Of a stretch of DNA of 16,795 bases, positions 15,079 to 16,795 are shown piece after piece (the stretch's first letter is position 1; each line of letters starts with the position of its first letter). The notes under the pieces are model-generated. The model was not told the DNA's origin. It saw nothing but the letters and a program-made list of their open reading frames with translations, and searched no databases. Both the position numbers and the translations under genes were made by a program. Where the stretch lies: positions 1 through 16,795 of the forward strand of contig DATBLQ010000015.1 in the NCBI GenBank assembly GCA_036555325.1, given 5' to 3'. This DNA comes from DATBLQ01 sp036555325 (lineage in GTDB: Bacteria; Pseudomonadota; Alphaproteobacteria; Rhizobiales; Aestuariivirgaceae).

Positions 15079-15657
15079 ATGATCAGACGCCGCACCGATC
15101 TCCTGTCACTTGTTTGCCAAGCGATTTCAACATTTGGGCTATCTCTGTTGATGGCTGGGTCGTCGCTTTCCCAGCCGGAAGAGCCTGAGGCCCCGTTTGG
15201 AGACAAGGTAAGCGAACGCATACCCTTTTATCATCGCGCTGCCCCAGCGATCGGCACCTCCGGCCCGCTGGGGCGTCTTGGAATCATTGAGGCCAAAGCT
15301 GTGGGATTCAAGTCCATCCTCAATCTCGGCCCTTCCACATCCACAGTGGGATTGGATGACCCATCGATGGCTGCCTTTGTGCTGCTTGACTACTTCAGCG
15401 TATCGGTATCAGGGACCCTGCCAACCCAGGATCAGATCGCACAGATGCGAAGCATTCTGGATACCCCGGAGAACCGGCCCATCCTGATTTATGGCGTCGA
15501 TCGAGATCAAGCAGCCGCGGCATGGACCTTGATCCGGGTCGACTCGGGAGTGCCTCCGGCAATCGCTTTGCAAGAGGGACTGACGGCTGGTTTGCACAAC
15601 AGATTGCCAGCGGTCAGGGAGCGGTTCGGGCTCGGCACCAGTAACAGCGGAGAGTAA
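15079..15657 (+). CDS. Exported phosphatase-like protein (DUF442/PF04273-like) with a degenerate active site
   Basis: This 192-residue protein has a basic N terminus (MIRRRTD) and a hydrophobic stretch ending near residue 31, so it is probably secreted to the periplasm or anchored. The rest follows the plan of DUF442-type, dual-specificity-phosphatase-like domains: 'EAKAVGFKSILNLGP', 'TLPTQDQIAQMRSIL', 'PENRPILIYGVDRDQAAAAWTLIRV'. In active members the loop reads roughly VHCRSGNRA. Here it is IYGVDRDQA (137-145): the catalytic Cys is Gly139 and the Arg is Gln144. The only Cys in the protein is Cys13, in the signal region, so Cys-based catalysis is excluded. It starts 9 bases after the isomerase and shares its operon. 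A binding or sensing role is possible; family assignment is from pattern only. Confidence 0.65.
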   Translation: MIRRRTDLLSLVCQAISTFGLSLLMAGSSLSQPEEPEAPFGDKVSERIPFYHRAAPAIGTSGPLGRLGIIEAKAVGFKSILNLGPSTSTVGLDDPSMAAFVLLDYFSVSVSGTLPTQDQIAQMRSILDTPENRPILIYGVDRDQAAAAWTLIRVDSGVPPAIALQEGLTAGLHNRLPAVRERFGLGTSNSGE

Positions 15658-15915
15658 AGGTCTCTTGAGATTGGGAACCCTGGCCGGTACGTAGACACTC
15701 TTCAGAGGCGTGATTTCCGGTGCTCTCGAAATGCCAACAGCACAAGGCAGCCGATTCCGGCCGTACAGAGCGTGATCGTGCCATCCGATCGCCACCGAAA
15801 TAGGGGGTCGGTCGCTCAGAGCGCCATCGCCTAGGTTTTCGCGCTGGGTTCCGACATTGTCCCTCTTGTGGAGTTTCACGCTGTCGATGTCGATCCTGAT
15901 ACCCTGAATGTTACA
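15658..15915. other. Convergent intergenic region, no gene called
   Basis: These 258 bases lie between the rightward nar operon and leftward hemG. No strong hairpin with a T-run was found, so no terminator is called, although both operons should end here. On the reverse strand the hemG frame stays open after its TAG stop, for 169 codons down to 15409, including a GTG at 15879. It has no recognised similarity and its second half runs antisense to the phosphatase-like gene, so it is not called a gene. Confidence 0.4.
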
Positions 15916-16440
15916 CTATGACCGAATGAATTCATTCACGTCAGCGATCAAGGCTGCCCAGTCTGTAAATTCATGGTCGCCTCTAGATCTCTCGACCTTG
16001 CGGTCCTTCAACACGATATGTTGAATGATCTGTTCTTTAAAATAGTCGTATTCCGCATATCGCAATGCCCCGGCGACAAGAAGAGACTTAGTAGGTTTCC
16101 AGCCGGTGGCAGCAAGAAGCGCGCGGACGTAGTTTTGTGCTTCGGCCAATCCCTCAGAAAATGCCGCTGAAAGACTGACAGATAAGAATAGTGTTGGCTT
16201 CCTTTGAAGATCGGCCAATCTTGCCGTAATAAATACTTCGATTGAATCTTGATGTCGCTGCTGGTGCACGGAACTCGCGACAACAATCTTGTCATACGAA
16301 TCAATATGCAAGTCCATGAAGGTGGTGGCCGTGTCGAACAAATGCGCATCATGGCCAAGCTCCTGCACCTTGGCCGCAACGGTCTCCGCTATCTTCCGCG
16401 TCTGGCCTTCAGACGTTGCGTAGGCGATCAAGATTCTCAT
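15916..16440 (-). CDS. hemG: Quinone-dependent protoporphyrinogen IX oxidase HemG (flavodoxin fold)
   Basis: HemG makes protoporphyrin IX, the penultimate step of heme synthesis, and hands electrons to membrane quinones, so it works with nitrate and without oxygen. The 174-residue protein is a long-chain flavodoxin: FMN phosphate loop 'YATSEGQTRKIA' (7-18), 'YDKIVVASSVHQQRHQ' (49-64), then the HemG-like 'VAGALRYAEYDYF' (122-134) and 'EFTDWAALIADVNEFI' (157-172), which match E. coli HemG order and spacing. ATG 16440 was chosen over the ORF's earlier start because homology begins 'MRILIAYAT' and GGTGGAG precedes it by 7 bases. It faces the nar operon tail to tail. NarI requires heme b, so the neighbourhood makes sense. 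A general flavodoxin of another role is the alternative. Confidence 0.85.
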   Translation of the reverse strand: MRILIAYATSEGQTRKIAETVAAKVQELGHDAHLFDTATTFMDLHIDSYDKIVVASSVHQQRHQDSIEVFITARLADLQRKPTLFLSVSLSAAFSEGLAEAQNYVRALLAATGWKPTKSLLVAGALRYAEYDYFKEQIIQHIVLKDRKVERSRGDHEFTDWAALIADVNEFIRS

Positions 16441-16716
16441 GAGATTCTCCACCAAACCCAAAATTTAGTGCGGCGGGGTTGCCCCCCATTACGTTACGAG
16501 CTCAGTCGTTGACCACCGACACTTGCGGCTTTGTAAACTTGCCCAAGTGTTTTCGACCGAGTGTTTCAAGAGCCGTCGCAAAGCAGTCATGCTTTCTTGC
16601 GGCGTCGGCCTCGCGCCTGGACCGCGGTCCGCGCCGCGCCTTTTCACCCGTGGAGTGGTCAGGTAGGGCGCAGCGTTGTACTCATGAAATTGTGCGGCAA
16701 GCGCGATCACATTGAC
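16441..16716. other. Intergenic region upstream of hemG
   Basis: No gene is supported in these 276 bases. A perfect 12-bp palindrome GGACCGCGGTCC lies at 16619-16630. An inverted repeat ACTTG-CC-CAAGT lies at 16537-16548. No FNR box and no clear promoter for hemG were found. A 73-codon leftward open frame (16710-16489) has no recognisable domain and is not called. Confidence 0.4.
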
Positions 16717-16795
16717 CTAATCCTTGTTCTGAACTGATTTGAGGAACTTGACCAACGCCATCACACGCGCTTCGACTTCCTTTGCCGCTGCATTT
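16717..16795 (-). CDS. C-terminal end of an unidentified gene, cut by the window edge
   Basis: Reading leftward from the window edge, an open frame gives the last 25 residues before TAG at 16719-16717. The peptide is helical in character (Ala, Lys, Glu, Val; 'EVEARVMALVKFLKSVQ') and its codons look ordinary for the region. The fragment is too short to assign a family. It would be co-directional with hemG, 276 bases upstream of it. Confidence 0.35.
   Translation of the reverse strand, partial: NAAAKEVEARVMALVKFLKSVQNKD

Noticed and set aside
15409..15879. Leftward 156-codon open frame (GTG start) in the same frame as, and just downstream of, hemG
   Set aside because: No recognised family, no clear ribosome binding site, and its second half lies antisense to the intact phosphatase-like gene. 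Long antisense open frames are common in GC-rich DNA.

Overview
The window looks like a chromosomal segment of an alphaproteobacterium, probably of the Hyphomicrobiales (Rhizobiales). This rests on the glpX-recJ pair, the style of the intergenic palindromic repeats, and strong GC bias at third codon positions in recJ and glpX. Genus cannot be fixed by eye. The segment has four parts.

(1) Left edge, about 1-893: a visibly AT-richer stretch with one leftward gene, a DUF6602-like protein carrying nuclease-fold residues. It lies directly beyond the 3' end of a tRNA-Glu(TTC) gene (894-968, leftward, CCA encoded), the usual site for integrated elements. A good sigma70-type promoter for the tRNA is visible at 989-1017.

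(2) Leftward housekeeping operon, 1060-3805: glpX (class II fructose-1,6-/sedoheptulose-1,7-bisphosphatase) followed by recJ (single-strand 5'-3' exonuclease). The recJ start is unclear and may be non-canonical. Upstream of glpX lies a 0.9-kb gene-free region (3806-4726) crowded with palindromes and hairpins. It also carries, at its right end, the promoter of the next operon.

(3) Rightward nitrate-respiration operon, 4727-15657: narK1, narK2, narG, narH, narJ, narI, a parvulin-type peptidyl-prolyl isomerase, and an exported phosphatase-like protein with a destroyed active-site loop. A perfect FNR/Anr box (TTGAT-N4-ATCAA, 4656-4669) sits where a class II activator site should, so the operon should switch on when oxygen runs out. 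NarK1 and NarK2 bring nitrate in and exchange it for nitrite. NarGHI on the cytoplasmic face reduces nitrate with quinol electrons. NarJ, and probably the isomerase, help assemble the enzyme. Most internal genes overlap or lie within about 20 bases of each other; the exception is a 139-base gap before narG holding a predicted hairpin.

(4) Right edge, 15916-16795: a convergent hemG (quinone-linked protoporphyrinogen oxidase, able to work without oxygen), a 276-base gap, and the last 25 codons of another leftward gene that runs off the window. HemG fits this locus because NarI needs heme b and the protein passes electrons to the same quinone pool.

No CRISPR array, intact transposase or integrase was seen. 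The best leads are: narK1 and narK2 share one reading frame and are kept apart by a single TGA and seven sense codons; the operon-terminal phosphatase-like protein lacks the catalytic Cys and Arg; and the tRNA-Glu marks a likely island boundary.
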